A DNA stretch of 64,000 nt from Cereibacter johrii (lineage in GTDB: Bacteria > Pseudomonadota > Alphaproteobacteria > Rhodobacterales > Rhodobacteraceae). The notes under the pieces are model-generated. The model worked only from the letters and a program-made list of their open reading frames with translations. It was not told the origin of the DNA and made no database searches. Of this stretch, positions 19,652-28,760 are shown piece after piece. The stretch's first letter is position 1. Every line of letters starts with the position of its first letter. The position numbers were made by a program, and so were the translations under genes. Where the stretch lies: positions 24,367 to 88,366 of the forward strand of contig NZ_MABH01000248.1 in the NCBI RefSeq assembly GCF_001720585.1. The letters run 5' to 3'.

Positions 19652-20668
19652 ATGACTAAATCCGTTTTTCTCGGCACGCTGACCGTGGCGGGCCTGGCTG
19701 CCGGCCTCGCGTCGGCGGCGACGCTCGACGATGTGAAGGCGCGTGGCGAGCTGAATTGCGGTGTCTCGACCGGTCTCACCGGTTTCTCGCTGCCCGATGC
19801 CAACGGCAACTGGACCGGGTTCGACGTCTCGCTGTGCCGGGCGGTGGCTGCGGCGGTGCTGGGCGACGGCACCAAGGTGAAGTTCGTGCCGACCACGGGC
19901 CAGACCCGTTTCACCGCCCTTGCCTCGGGCGAGGTTGACATGCTGGCGCGCAACTCCACCTGGACCTTCTCGCGCGACACCGACCTCAAGCTCGATTTCG
20001 TCGGCGTGAACTACTACGACGGTCAGGGCTTCATGGTGCGCAAGGACCTCGGCGTGACCTCGGCCAAGGAACTCGACGGCGCCACCGTCTGCATCCAGAC
20101 CGGCACCACGACCGAGCTGAACCTCGCCGACTGGTTCAAGGTCAACAACCTCAGCTACACGCCCGTCGCGGTCGAGACCAACGCCGAGGGCGAGCAGCAA
20201 TATGCCGCCGGCGCCTGCGACGCCTATACGACGGATGCCTCGGGCCTCGCCGCCACCCGCGCGGCCTTCGCCGACCCGGAAAACCACATCATCCTTCCCG
20301 AGATCATCTCTAAAGAGCCGCTCGGGCCGGCCGTGCGCCACGGCGACAACGAATGGGCCGACATCGTCCGCTCGACGCTGAACGCGCTGATCGCGGCCGA
20401 GGAATATGGCGTGACCTCCGCCAACATGGAGGAGCTGGCCGCCAACTCGCCGAACCCCGAGATCCAGCGTCTCCTGGGCGTGCAGGGCGACCTGGGCAAG
20501 ATGATCCGCCTCGACAACGACTGGGCCAAGCGCGCCATCGCCGTGGGCGGCAACTATGGCGAGATCTTCGCCGCCACCATCGGCGAGGCCACTCCGATCG
20601 GCCTCGCGCGCGGGCTGAACGCGCAATGGACCCAAGGCGGGCTGCTCTACGCCCCGCCGTTCCGCTGA
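19652..20668 (+). CDS. bztA: Glutamate/glutamine/aspartate/asparagine ABC transporter, binding protein
   Basis: 338 residues. A signal peptide (MTKSVFLGTLTVAGLAAGLASA, cleavage near residue 22) is followed by a family 3 solute-binding fold: LNCGVSTGLTGFSLPDANGN, the WTGFDVSLCRAVAAAVLGDG segment and VKFVPTTGQTRFTALASGEVD. It matches the larger AapJ/BztA subgroup rather than small histidine-type proteins. In the periplasm it captures acidic amino acids and their amides for the BztBC permease. AAGAGGTACGC precedes the ATG. A 10-bp hairpin directly after the gene separates it from bztB, a common device for making binding protein in excess. Confidence 0.92.
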   Translation: MTKSVFLGTLTVAGLAAGLASAATLDDVKARGELNCGVSTGLTGFSLPDANGNWTGFDVSLCRAVAAAVLGDGTKVKFVPTTGQTRFTALASGEVDMLARNSTWTFSRDTDLKLDFVGVNYYDGQGFMVRKDLGVTSAKELDGATVCIQTGTTTELNLADWFKVNNLSYTPVAVETNAEGEQQYAAGACDAYTTDASGLAATRAAFADPENHIILPEIISKEPLGPAVRHGDNEWADIVRSTLNALIAAEEYGVTSANMEELAANSPNPEIQRLLGVQGDLGKMIRLDNDWAKRAIAVGGNYGEIFAATIGEATPIGLARGLNAQWTQGGLLYAPPFR

Positions 20669-20676
20669 TGTGACGA

Positions 20677-20701
20677 GGGGCGCCCGGGCATCGGGCGCCC
20701 C
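20677..20701 (+). terminator. Hairpin between bztA and bztB (attenuator/RNA stabiliser)
   Basis: A perfect 10-bp stem GGGGCGCCCG/CGGGCGCCCC (20677-20686, 20692-20701) with loop GGCAT lies 8 bases after the bztA stop and is followed only by TTCAACAA. It probably reduces read-through or shields the bztA message from 3' decay, so that binding protein exceeds permease. Confidence 0.65.
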
Positions 20702-20815
20702 TTCAACAATCTCCCGCCGCAAGAGCGGGGCAACAACGATCGGACTGCGAGGGGCGCAACGACGCCATCCTGCCGGAACACCGGCCCCGCGATCCGTTCA
20801 ATGGGGAAACACTGC

Positions 20816-22078
20816 ATGGCCAACGTCGCGGATGCGCCGAAGGACTCCTTTCGGCTCAGCATGTTGCTATACGATACGCGCTATCGTTCTCTCACCATCC
20901 AGGTCTTCGTCTTCTTCCTGTTCATGGCCGGCGCCGCCTGGCTCGTGGACAATACGATGCGCAACCTCGAGGCGCTGGGGAAGGACTTCGACTTCGGCTT
21001 TCTCTGGAACCGCGCCGGCTACGACATCAGCCAGCGGCTGGTCGAATATACCAACGACAGCACCCATGGCCGGGCCATGCTGGTGGGGCTGCTCAACACG
21101 CTGCTGATCGCGCTGCTGGGCTGCATGGCTGCCACCGTGATCGGCGTCCTCGTGGGCGTGCTGCGGCTGTCGCGGAACTGGATCGTCGGGCGGCTGATGA
21201 CCGTCTATGTCGAGGTCTTCCGCAACGTGCCGCTGCTCCTCTGGATCCTCCTGATCTATGCGGTCTTCAGCGAGGCCACCCCCGCGCCGAACGCCTTCCG
21301 GCCGAACCCCGAGACGGGGATCGCGGACCGCTCGATGTTCCTCGACGCGATCGCGGTGACGAACCGCTACACCGCCCTGCCGAACCCGGTCTTCAGCCGC
21401 GAGCTGGGCTGGCTCGATCTCGGCCTCTTCTACGTCAACATGGATGTGCTGGCGGTGATCGGGGCCGTCATCGCAGGCTGGTTCATCAACCGGGCCGTCA
21501 AGGCGCGCGCCACCCGCATCCAGGAGGCCACGGGCGAGCGCCCGGCGACCTGGTGGTCGTCGCTGCTCCTGCTCGCAGGCCTGCCGGTGGCGGTGCTGCT
21601 GGCGCTCGGCTTCCATCTCGAGTTCCCCGAGCTCCGCGGCTTCAACTTCGTGGGCGGCCTGAACGTCTCGAACTCCTTCATGGCGCTGTGGCTGGCGCTT
21701 TCGCTCTATACCGGCGCCTTCATCGCCGAGATCGTGCGCGCGGGCATCCTCGCCATCTCGCGCGGCCAGTCCGAGGCGGCCTTCGCGCTCGGCCTGCGGC
21801 CGGGGCGGACGATGAACCTCGTGATCCTGCCGCAGGCGCTCCGGGTCATCATCCCGCCGCTCATCTCGCAATATCTGAACCTGACGAAGAACTCCTCGCT
21901 GGCCATCGCCGTGGGCTATCTCGACCTCCGCGGCACGCTGGGCGGCATCACGCTGAACCAGACCGGGCGCGAGCTCGAATGCGTGCTTCTGATGATGCTG
22001 ATCTATCTCGCCATCAGCCTCGTCATCTCGGCGGTGATGAACGTCTACAACTCGGCCGTGAAGCTGAAGGAGCGCTGA
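20816..22078 (+). CDS. bztB: Glutamate/aspartate-type ABC transporter, permease 1
   Basis: 420 residues from ATG 20816; an ATG at 20801 adds five residues, but GGGGAAAC is better spaced for 20816. It is longer than most amino-acid permeases because a periplasmic insert (about residues 125-250) separates the first helices from the conserved C-terminal domain, as in AapQ/BztB. The EAA loop is visible in GQSEAAFALGLRPGRTMNLV followed by LPQALRVIIPPLISQYL. With BztC it forms the membrane channel energised by BztD. bztC begins one base after its stop. Confidence 0.92.
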   Translation: MANVADAPKDSFRLSMLLYDTRYRSLTIQVFVFFLFMAGAAWLVDNTMRNLEALGKDFDFGFLWNRAGYDISQRLVEYTNDSTHGRAMLVGLLNTLLIALLGCMAATVIGVLVGVLRLSRNWIVGRLMTVYVEVFRNVPLLLWILLIYAVFSEATPAPNAFRPNPETGIADRSMFLDAIAVTNRYTALPNPVFSRELGWLDLGLFYVNMDVLAVIGAVIAGWFINRAVKARATRIQEATGERPATWWSSLLLLAGLPVAVLLALGFHLEFPELRGFNFVGGLNVSNSFMALWLALSLYTGAFIAEIVRAGILAISRGQSEAAFALGLRPGRTMNLVILPQALRVIIPPLISQYLNLTKNSSLAIAVGYLDLRGTLGGITLNQTGRELECVLLMMLIYLAISLVISAVMNVYNSAVKLKER

Positions 22079-22079
22079 G

Positions 22080-23408
22080 ATGAGCGATACCCACGCCCAG
22101 ACCGTGCCCTTCGTCCGCGAGACCATGCTGCCGCCGGTGGCCCCGCCCGCCAACGAGGCGGGCGTCGTCCGCTGGCTGCGCCAGAACCTGTTCTCGGGGC
22201 CGCTGAACATCGCGCTGACGGTGCTCGGCCTCGTCGCCATCTATTATGTCCTCGAGGGCATCGTGCCCTGGCTCATGCGGTCGGTCTGGACGGCGGACAC
22301 GCTCGCCCAGTGCCGCCAGATCATCGCCGAGCGCTGGGGCGAGGGGGCCACCGGCGCCTGCTGGGCGGTGATCCGGGAACGCTGGCCGCAGTTCCTCTAC
22401 GGCTTCTACCCGAACCACCTCTACTGGCGGCCGACGCTGACCTTCGTGCTGCTCTTCGTGGCGCTGGCGCCGATCCTGTTCGGGCAGGTGCCCCGACAGC
22501 TCCTGTGGTTCAGCCTTGCCTATCCGTTCCTCGCCTTCTGGCTCCTCTGGGGCGGCTCGATCTTCCTGCCGCTCGTGGCTGCGGCGGGCTTCCTGTTCGG
22601 CTGGCTGGCCTATGGCCTCGCCGCCCGGTTCGGCACCATCCCGGCGGTGGCGGCGGCGGCGCTGGTCCCCGTGCTCTGGTGGCTGTTCCTCGCGGGCGAC
22701 GTGTCGGACGATCTGGCCCGGCTGACCGGCCGCAGCTTCCCGCTCTGGCTCGAGGAGGTGCGCTCGGACAAGTTCGGCGGCTTCGTCCTCGCCGTCACCA
22801 TCGGCGTCTCGGGCATCGCCCTCTCGTTGCCGCTGGGCATCGTCCTCGCGCTCGGGCGGCGGTCGGACATGTTCCTCATCAAGGCGCTGTCGGTCTCGTT
22901 CATCGAGTTCATCCGCGGCGTGCCGCTCATCACGCTGCTCTTCACCGCCTCGCTCCTGCTGAACTACTTCCTGCCGCCGGGCACCACCTTCGACATCATC
23001 CTGCGGGTCATCATCATGGTGACGCTGTTTGCCGCGGCCTATATCGCCGAGGTGATCCGGGGCGGGCTCGCCGCCCTGCCGCGCGGGCAATACGAGGCGG
23101 CCGACGCGCTCGGGCTCGACTACTGGAAGGCGCAGCGGCTCATCATCCTGCCGCAGGCGCTGAAGATCTCGATCCCCGGCATCGTCTCGACCTTCATCGG
23201 CATGTTCAAGGACACGACGCTCGTCGTCTTCGTGGGCCTGCTCGATCCGCTGAAGGGCATCACCGACGCCGTGCGCGCCTCGACCGACTGGAAGGGCATC
23301 TACTGGGAGCCCTACATCTTCGTGGGCCTCATCTTCTTCGCCTTCAACTTCGCCATGTCGCGCTATTCGATGCATCTCGAGCGCCGGCTGAAGACCGACC
23401 ATCGCTAA
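22080..23408 (+). CDS. bztC: Glutamate/aspartate-type ABC transporter, permease 2
   Basis: 442 residues, the large AapM/BztC type. Several extra N-terminal membrane helices (about residues 30-230) come before the permease core. The conserved cytoplasmic loop reads RGQYEAADALGLDYWKAQRL then ILPQALKISIPGIVSTFIG, and SFIEFIRGVPLITLLF is the usual permease helix motif. The ATG lies one base beyond the bztB stop, which suggests coupling and a 1:1 BztB-BztC heterodimer. AAGGAACCGAACCC before the next ATG leads into bztD. Confidence 0.92.
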   Translation: MSDTHAQTVPFVRETMLPPVAPPANEAGVVRWLRQNLFSGPLNIALTVLGLVAIYYVLEGIVPWLMRSVWTADTLAQCRQIIAERWGEGATGACWAVIRERWPQFLYGFYPNHLYWRPTLTFVLLFVALAPILFGQVPRQLLWFSLAYPFLAFWLLWGGSIFLPLVAAAGFLFGWLAYGLAARFGTIPAVAAAALVPVLWWLFLAGDVSDDLARLTGRSFPLWLEEVRSDKFGGFVLAVTIGVSGIALSLPLGIVLALGRRSDMFLIKALSVSFIEFIRGVPLITLLFTASLLLNYFLPPGTTFDIILRVIIMVTLFAAAYIAEVIRGGLAALPRGQYEAADALGLDYWKAQRLIILPQALKISIPGIVSTFIGMFKDTTLVVFVGLLDPLKGITDAVRASTDWKGIYWEPYIFVGLIFFAFNFAMSRYSMHLERRLKTDHR

Positions 23409-23420
23409 GGAACCGAACCC

Positions 23421-24209
23421 ATGTCCGAAGCCATCGAACGCGCCATCGACCGCAGCCACATGCAGGTGAGCGACGAGGTCGCCATCCAGATCAGCCAGAT
23501 GAACAAGTGGTACGGCAGCTTCCACGTCCTGCGCGACGTGAACATGACCGTCCACAAGGGCGAGCGGATCGTGATCTGCGGCCCCTCCGGCTCGGGGAAA
23601 TCCACCCTGATCCGCTGCATCAACCGCCTCGAAGAGCACCAGTCCGGCCAGATCGTCGTGGACGGGATCGAGCTCACCTCGGACCTCAAGAACATCGACA
23701 AGGTGCGCTCCGAGGTCGGGATGGTGTTCCAGCACTTCAACCTGTTCCCGCATCTGACGATCCTGGAAAACTGCACCCTCGCGCCGATCTGGGTCCGCAA
23801 GACCCCGAAGAAGGAGGCCGAGGAGGTGGCGATGCACTACCTCAAGAAGGTCAAGATCCCCGAGCAGGCGCACAAATATCCGGGCCAGCTCTCGGGCGGG
23901 CAGCAGCAGCGGGTGGCCATCGCCCGCTCGCTCTGCATGAAGCCGCGCATCATGCTCTTCGACGAGCCGACCTCGGCGCTCGACCCCGAGATGATCAAGG
24001 AGGTGCTCGACACGATGATCGAGCTGGCGGAAGAGGGGATGACCATGCTCTGCGTGACCCACGAGATGGGCTTCGCGCAGGCGGTGGCGAACCGGGTGAT
24101 CTTCATGGACCAGGGTCAGATCGTCGAGCAGAACGAGCCGGGCGAGTTCTTCCGCAATCCGAAGTCGGAACGCACCAAGCTCTTCCTCAGCCAGATCCTC
24201 GGGCACTGA
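23421..24209 (+). CDS. bztD: Glutamate/aspartate-type ABC transporter, ATP-binding protein
   Basis: 262 residues. Walker [10 protein letters not shown] at 54-62, Q-loop in [12 protein letters not shown], signature [14 protein letters not shown] at about 157, Walker [15 protein letters not shown] and switch His in CVTHEMGFA are all intact. The polar amino acid family is indicated by the [14 protein letters not shown] start region. It hydrolyses ATP on the cytoplasmic face to drive BztBC. It is the last gene of the operon, followed by a terminator 25 bases on. Confidence 0.95.
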   Translation: MSEAIERAIDRSHMQVSDEVAIQISQMNKWYGSFHVLRDVNMTVHKGERIVICGPSGSGKSTLIRCINRLEEHQSGQIVVDGIELTSDLKNIDKVRSEVGMVFQHFNLFPHLTILENCTLAPIWVRKTPKKEAEEVAMHYLKKVKIPEQAHKYPGQLSGGQQQRVAIARSLCMKPRIMLFDEPTSALDPEMIKEVLDTMIELAEEGMTMLCVTHEMGFAQAVANRVIFMDQGQIVEQNEPGEFFRNPKSERTKLFLSQILGH

Positions 24210-24234
24210 GCCGGAGGCTTCTGCCGAATTGATG

Positions 24235-24263
24235 GGCGCCATCCGCAGGGGTGGCGCCTTTTT
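24235..24263 (+). terminator. Intrinsic terminator after bztD
   Basis: GGCGCCATCC pairs with GGGTGGCGCC (one G-T pair) around GCAG, followed by TTTTT (24259-24263). Well formed and placed at the end of bztABCD. Confidence 0.85.
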
Positions 24264-24423
24264 CGTGCCTTTGCCCCATTTTCAGGCAAGCCCCGGCCGA
24301 CAGGCCGCGCCGCGCCTGCGACGGCGCGAGCGGTCTTGCGCGCGCCCGAGGTTGCTATCGTTCCGCTGAAACAAGCCGCGCCCGCCCGCGAGGAGGGACG
24401 GGCGTCCAGAAAGGGACAAGCAC

Positions 24424-24792
24424 ATGGCCAACATCACCTTCACCTCGCCGATCATGCACGGGCCCAAGACGGTCTATGCCGTGGCGGGCGACACCAAGAC
24501 CATCCTCGCCGTCGCCGAGGAGCACCGGATCCCGATCCCGTTCGACTGCAAGGACGGCAACTGCGCCTCCTGCCTCATCGAAGTGACCTACGAGGAACCC
24601 TCGCTGCGCAAGGGCATCACGCTCACCGAGAAGGAGAAGGCCAAGCTGCGCGAACTGGGCAAGATCACCGCGCAGGAGATCCAGGATGCGGAGGTGCTCG
24701 ACCTTCCGCCGCGCTACCGGCTGGCCTGCCAGTTCATCGCGCGCGACGAGAATGTGACGGTGGCCTTCTCCGGCGAACCCGGCGGCGCCTGA
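24424..24792 (+). CDS. 2Fe-2S ferredoxin-type electron carrier
   Basis: 122 residues. A plant-type [2Fe-2S] site is visible: FDCKDGNCASCLIEV gives C-x4-C-x2-C, and the fourth cysteine lies in RLACQFIARDE. The insert between the third and fourth cysteines, with LTEKEKAKLRELGKI, is longer than in classic photosynthetic ferredoxins. It probably carries electrons in the cytoplasm to an oxygenase, nitrogenase-related or other reductive enzyme, but no partner gene is adjacent, so the role is open. It lies alone between the bzt terminator and the creatinase gene. Start at ATG 24424 after GGGACAAGCAC. Confidence 0.85.
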   Translation: MANITFTSPIMHGPKTVYAVAGDTKTILAVAEEHRIPIPFDCKDGNCASCLIEVTYEEPSLRKGITLTEKEKAKLRELGKITAQEIQDAEVLDLPPRYRLACQFIARDENVTVAFSGEPGGA

Positions 24793-25100
24793 GCCGAACC
24801 GGGGCCGGGCCTGCCGCGCCTGTCTGCGGCGGGCCTGCGCCCCTTGACAGGCAACCCGTGGCGCGGGATGAAACGGGATCCCCGAGGCCCTTCCGGGCCC
24901 GGGCCGGGCGGAGAGCCTTCCGAGGCCGCCTCCGCCCGTGTCAGACATGCCGGATACGACCGGCAGGAAAGCGCATGCGACGATGGCGTCGTCGCGCGGA
25001 GGTCCGCCTCCGGTGCTGGCGCGGGCAACCCCGCATCCGTCCTGTACGCCGGGACTCCTGAGGGGTCCCGTTCGGCGGGCCCCAGTCGATGAGGTCCGAG
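24793..25100 (+). other. Spacer between ferredoxin and creatinase genes
   Basis: 308 bases with no convincing gene. TTGACA occurs at 24844-24849, but no good -10 follows at the right distance. GGCCC/GGGCC inverted repeats occur near 24887-24900. The GAGG at 25091-25094 is the creatinase ribosome-binding site. No tRNA or known riboswitch was recognised. Confidence 0.4.
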
Positions 25101-26306
25101 ATGGAACGTCCCGAAAACTACCGCTTCCACAATGGCGAGAAGGCCGCGCTGCCCTTCCCGCCCGAGGAATACGAGGCCCGGCTCGAGGGCCTGCGCGACC
25201 TGATGGAGCTGCATTCGCTCGACGCGGTCGTGCTGACCTCGATGCACAATGTGGCCTACTATTCCGGCTTCCTCTACCTGTCGTTCGGCCGCCCCTACGC
25301 CTGCGTGGTCACCCCCACGGACTGCGTCACGGTCAGCGCGGGAATCGATGCCGGTCAGCCCTGGCGGCGGAGCGTGGGCGACAACATCACCTACACCGAC
25401 TGGCAGCGCGACAACTTCTGGCGGACGGTGGCGCAGGTCACCGGCACGGGCCGGGCCATCGGCTGCGAGGCGGACCATCTGACCATGGTGCAGGCCGAGA
25501 AGCTGAACGCCTTCCTTAGGCCCACGCGCGGCATGGACATCGCCCCCGGCACGATGGCGCAGCGGATGGTGAAGTCTCCCGCAGAGATCGCGCTCATCCG
25601 CCACGGCGCGCAGGTGGCGGATGTGGGCGGCTATGCCATCCGCGAGGCGATCCGCGAGGGCGCAACCGAGCTCGAGATCGCCATGGTGGGGCGCGACGCG
25701 ATGGAGCGCGAAATCGCGGCCCGCTTCCCCGAGGCCGAATATCGCGACAGCTGGGTCTGGTTTCAGTCGGGCCCGAACACCGACGGCGCGCACAACCCGG
25801 TGACGAACCGGGCGCTCCGGCGTGGCGACATCCTCTCGCTCAACTGCTTTCCGATGATCTCGGGCTATTACACCGCGCTCGAACGCACGCTGTTTCTGGG
25901 CGAGGTGGACGAAGCCAGCATGAAGATCTGGGAGGCGAATGTCGCCGCCCATGAATATGGCATCTCCCTGCTGAAGCCGGGAGCCTCCTGCGCCGAGGTG
26001 ACGGCGAAGATCAACGCCTTCCTCGAAGAGCGCGACCTCCTGCGCTACCGCACCTTCGGCTACGGCCATTCCTTCGGCCTGCTCTCGCATTACTACGGCC
26101 GCGAGGCGGGGCTCGAGCTGCGCGAGGATATCGAGACGGTGCTCGAGCCCGGCATGGTGATCTCGATGGAGCCGATGCTGACGCTCGGCGAAGGCCAGCC
26201 CGGCGCGGGCGGCTACCGCGAGCACGACATCCTCGTCATCACCGAGGAGGGGCCCGAGAACATCACGGGCTATCCCTACGGTCCCGGCTTCAACGTGGTG
26301 GGCTGA
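25101..26306 (+). CDS. Creatinase (creatine amidinohydrolase), M24 fold
   Basis: 401 residues from ATG 25101, chosen because GAGG lies six bases upstream; ATG 25089 would add four residues. It closely follows the Pseudomonas creatinase pattern: SFGRPYACVVTP, ISAGIDAGQPWRR-like segment (here VSAGIDAGQPWRR), ITYTDWQRDN, DGAHNPVTNR with His231 at the position of the catalytic histidine, LNCFPMISGYYTALERTLFL, and GYGHSFGLLSHYYGREAGLE. Creatinase hydrolyses creatine to sarcosine and urea. The pita-bread fold is shared with aminopeptidase P and with DddP, but the motifs favour creatinase. No creatininase, sarcosine oxidase or creatine transporter gene is adjacent, so the pathway must be completed elsewhere, or the true substrate is a related guanidino compound. 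Confidence 0.82.
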   Translation: MERPENYRFHNGEKAALPFPPEEYEARLEGLRDLMELHSLDAVVLTSMHNVAYYSGFLYLSFGRPYACVVTPTDCVTVSAGIDAGQPWRRSVGDNITYTDWQRDNFWRTVAQVTGTGRAIGCEADHLTMVQAEKLNAFLRPTRGMDIAPGTMAQRMVKSPAEIALIRHGAQVADVGGYAIREAIREGATELEIAMVGRDAMEREIAARFPEAEYRDSWVWFQSGPNTDGAHNPVTNRALRRGDILSLNCFPMISGYYTALERTLFLGEVDEASMKIWEANVAAHEYGISLLKPGASCAEVTAKINAFLEERDLLRYRTFGYGHSFGLLSHYYGREAGLELREDIETVLEPGMVISMEPMLTLGEGQPGAGGYREHDILVITEEGPENITGYPYGPGFNVVG

Positions 26307-26476
26307 GGGGCCTCTCGCCTGGGGCAGGGCGGGCCGCTCGCGCGCAGGCGGTGCGGCCCGACCGTAAGATCACGTCTCCATCGCCGGCTGCGGCGGGCCA
26401 GACCGGGGGCGGGACGGCGCATGGCCAAGCGCCACCGGTCCTGCCGCCGCAAGCGGCCTCCGCAGCGGTCCCGGCA

Positions 26477-26516
26477 GCGTCGCAGAACCGTCACCCTTCC
26501 GTCATGCGGGCTTCAT
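26477..26516 (+). promoter_or_regulatory. PhoB-box-like 11-bp direct repeats
   Basis: Four 7-base elements lie exactly 11 bases apart: GCGTCGC (26477), CCGTCAC (26488), CCGTCAT (26499) and GCTTCAT (26510), separated by 4-base spacers. The two central copies fit the CTGTCAT-type half-site of Pho boxes, whose spacing is also 11 bases. The array ends 43 bases before the start of a phytase-like secreted protein, a sensible PhoB target. Confidence 0.5.
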
Positions 26517-26559
26517 CCAAAGCCGCCATCCCTCGGCCGAACGACAAGAGGGATGCTCC

Positions 26560-28731
26560 ATGTCCATGAAACTCGCCGGGATGACCTCGGCTCTTGCGCT
26601 GGCCGCGGCCGCGCCGGTGCTGGCAGAGACCAGCTTCAACCGCATCGCGACCTTCGCCACGACCGCCAACATGGCCGCGGGCGAGGACATGAGCCGCCCG
26701 ACCTCGGCCGAGATCGTGTCGGTGTCCGAGGACGGAATGACGCTGATCTACACCGACAGCCCGCTGGGCGTGGTGGGGCTCATCGACCTCGCCGATCCCG
26801 AGGCGCCGAAGCCGCTCGGCACCATCGCCATGGGCGGAGAGCCCACCACCGCCGTGATCGCGGGCGCGCGCGCCTATGTCGCCGTCAACACCTCCGAGAG
26901 CTACACCGCGCCCTCGGGCAAGCTCGTGACCGTGGATCTCGAGAGCCGCAAGGAGGTGGCCTCCTGCGATCTCGGCGGCCAGCCCGACTCGGTCGCCAAG
27001 GCGCCGGACGGCTCGTTCCTCGCCATCGCCATCGAGAACGAGCGCGACGAGGAGGTGAACGACGGCGCGCTGCCGCAGATGCCCGCGGGCTTCCTCGTCA
27101 AGCTGCCGCTGACCGAGGCGGGGGCGGACTGCGCGGCGCTCGAGCGGATCGATCTGACCGGCCTCGCCGCCATCGCCCCCGAGGATCCCGAGCCGGAGTT
27201 CGTCTCGATCAACGCGGCCGGCGACATCGCCGTGACGCTGCAGGAGAACAACGAGGTGGTGATCGCCGCCGCCGACGGCACGATCAGCCATTTCCCGGCC
27301 GGCACCGTCGATCTCGAAGGGATCGACACGAAGAAGGACGGCCGCTTCTCCTTCACCGACAGTCAGGAAGCCCGTCTGCGCGAGCCCGACGGGATCAAGT
27401 GGATCGGCACCGACCATCTCGCCACCGCCAACGAGGGCGACTGGAACGGCGGCGCGCGCGGCTGGACGATCTTCTCGCGGGACGGGCAGGTGGTCTGGGA
27501 GGCGGGCGCGAGCCTCGAGCGCGCCATCGCCGCCATCGGCCATTATCCCGAGCACCGGTCGAAGTCGAAGGGGGTCGAGGTGGAGTCGGTCGAGGTGGCG
27601 AGCTTCGGCGGCACGCCTCTGGCCTTCGTCGCCTCCGAGCGCGCCTCGGTGGTGGCGGTCTATGATCTGACCGATCCGGCGGCGCCGCGTCTCCTCCAGA
27701 TCCTGCCCTCGGGCGTCTCGCCGGAAGGCGTGGTGGCCATCCCCGAGCGCGACCTTCTCGTGACCGCGAACGAGGCCGACCTGCGCGAGGACGGCGGCGC
27801 GCCGGCCCATGTGATGATCTACCGGCGGGGCGAAGGCCCTGCGGCCTATCCGACCCTCACCTCCGAGGGCAGCGACTCGCTGATCGGCTGGGGCGCCCTG
27901 TCGGCGCTTGCCGCCGACGCCCAGACGCCGGGTCAGCTCTGGGCCGTCTCGGACAGCGTCTATTCCATGGCACCCACGATCTACCGGATCGACGCGACCG
28001 CTACGCCCGCGCGCATTGCGGAAGCGATCCCGGTCACGCGGATGGGCCAGCCCGCCCAGAAGCTCGACCTCGAGGGGATCGCCTCCGACGGCGAGGGCGG
28101 CTTCTGGCTCGCCTCCGAGGGCAACAGCGCCAAGCTCGTGCCCCACGCGATCTACCATGTCGACGGCAAGGGCCGGATCGACGAGGAGATCCCGCTGCCG
28201 GCCGAGCTTCTGGCGGGCGAGACCCGCTTCGGCCTCGAGGGGATCGCGAAGGTGGGCGATGTGCTCTGGATGGCCGTGCAGCGCGAATGGAAGGACGATC
28301 CGAAGGGGCAGGTGAAGCTTCTGGCCTACGACCTCAAGGAGGAAAGCTGGGGCGGCGTGCGCTACCCGCTCGACGCGCCGGCGGAAGGCGCCTGGATGGG
28401 GCTGTCGGAGCTGACCGTCCACGGCGACTGGGCCTGGCTCATCGAGCGCGACAACCGCGTGGCCGATGCGGATGCCGCGAAGCGTCTGACCCGTGTGGCC
28501 CTGTCGGAGCTGAAGCCCGCGCCGCTCGGCTCGGAGCTGCCGCTGGTGAAGAAGGAGGTCGTCCGCGATCTGGTGCCCGATCTTCAGCGGCTGAACGGCT
28601 ATGTCCTCGACAAGGTCGAAGGCTTCGCCATCGATGCGGCAGGCACCGGCTACATCGTCACCGACAATGACGGGACCGACGATGCCTCGGGCGAGACCCT
28701 GTTCTGGAGCGTGGATCAGCTTCCGGAATGA
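26560..28731 (+). CDS. Secreted phytase-like (esterase-like) beta-propeller protein
   Basis: 723 residues with a signal peptide (cleavage near APVLAETS, about residue 22). The first half (to about 400) has propeller-like repeats such as GLIDLADPEAPKPLGTIAMG and VYDLTDPAAPRLLQILPSG. The second half matches the esterase-like/phytase-like domain, with DLEGIASDGEGGFWLASEGN, FGLEGIAKVGDVLWMAVQRE and KVEGFAIDAAGTGYIVTDND. These acidic Asp/Glu-Gly loops would place calcium and substrate in a phytase-type propeller. It probably acts in the periplasm on a phosphate or ester substrate. ATG 26566 is an alternative start two codons on. The gene stands alone; upstream repeats suggest phosphate control. 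Substrate not determined. Confidence 0.8.
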   Translation: MSMKLAGMTSALALAAAAPVLAETSFNRIATFATTANMAAGEDMSRPTSAEIVSVSEDGMTLIYTDSPLGVVGLIDLADPEAPKPLGTIAMGGEPTTAVIAGARAYVAVNTSESYTAPSGKLVTVDLESRKEVASCDLGGQPDSVAKAPDGSFLAIAIENERDEEVNDGALPQMPAGFLVKLPLTEAGADCAALERIDLTGLAAIAPEDPEPEFVSINAAGDIAVTLQENNEVVIAAADGTISHFPAGTVDLEGIDTKKDGRFSFTDSQEARLREPDGIKWIGTDHLATANEGDWNGGARGWTIFSRDGQVVWEAGASLERAIAAIGHYPEHRSKSKGVEVESVEVASFGGTPLAFVASERASVVAVYDLTDPAAPRLLQILPSGVSPEGVVAIPERDLLVTANEADLREDGGAPAHVMIYRRGEGPAAYPTLTSEGSDSLIGWGALSALAADAQTPGQLWAVSDSVYSMAPTIYRIDATATPARIAEAIPVTRMGQPAQKLDLEGIASDGEGGFWLASEGNSAKLVPHAIYHVDGKGRIDEEIPLPAELLAGETRFGLEGIAKVGDVLWMAVQREWKDDPKGQVKLLAYDLKEESWGGVRYPLDAPAEGAWMGLSELTVHGDWAWLIERDNRVADADAAKRLTRVALSELKPAPLGSELPLVKKEVVRDLVPDLQRLNGYVLDKVEGFAIDAAGTGYIVTDNDGTDDASGETLFWSVDQLPE

Positions 28732-28738
28732 ACCTGCC

Positions 28739-28760
28739 GGCCCCCGGTCCGCCGGGGGCC
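28739..28760 (+). terminator. Hairpin after the phytase-like gene
   Basis: GGCCCCCGG (28739-28747) pairs perfectly with CCGGGGGCC (28752-28760) around TCCG, 8 bases after the stop codon. No T-run follows, so it may stabilise the message or work with Rho rather than act as an intrinsic terminator. Confidence 0.45.

Noticed and set aside
25101..26306. Naming the M24 protein DddP (DMSP lyase)
   Set aside because: The fold is shared, but the segments around the catalytic His, the GQPWRR and YTDWQRDN motifs and the length match creatinase better.
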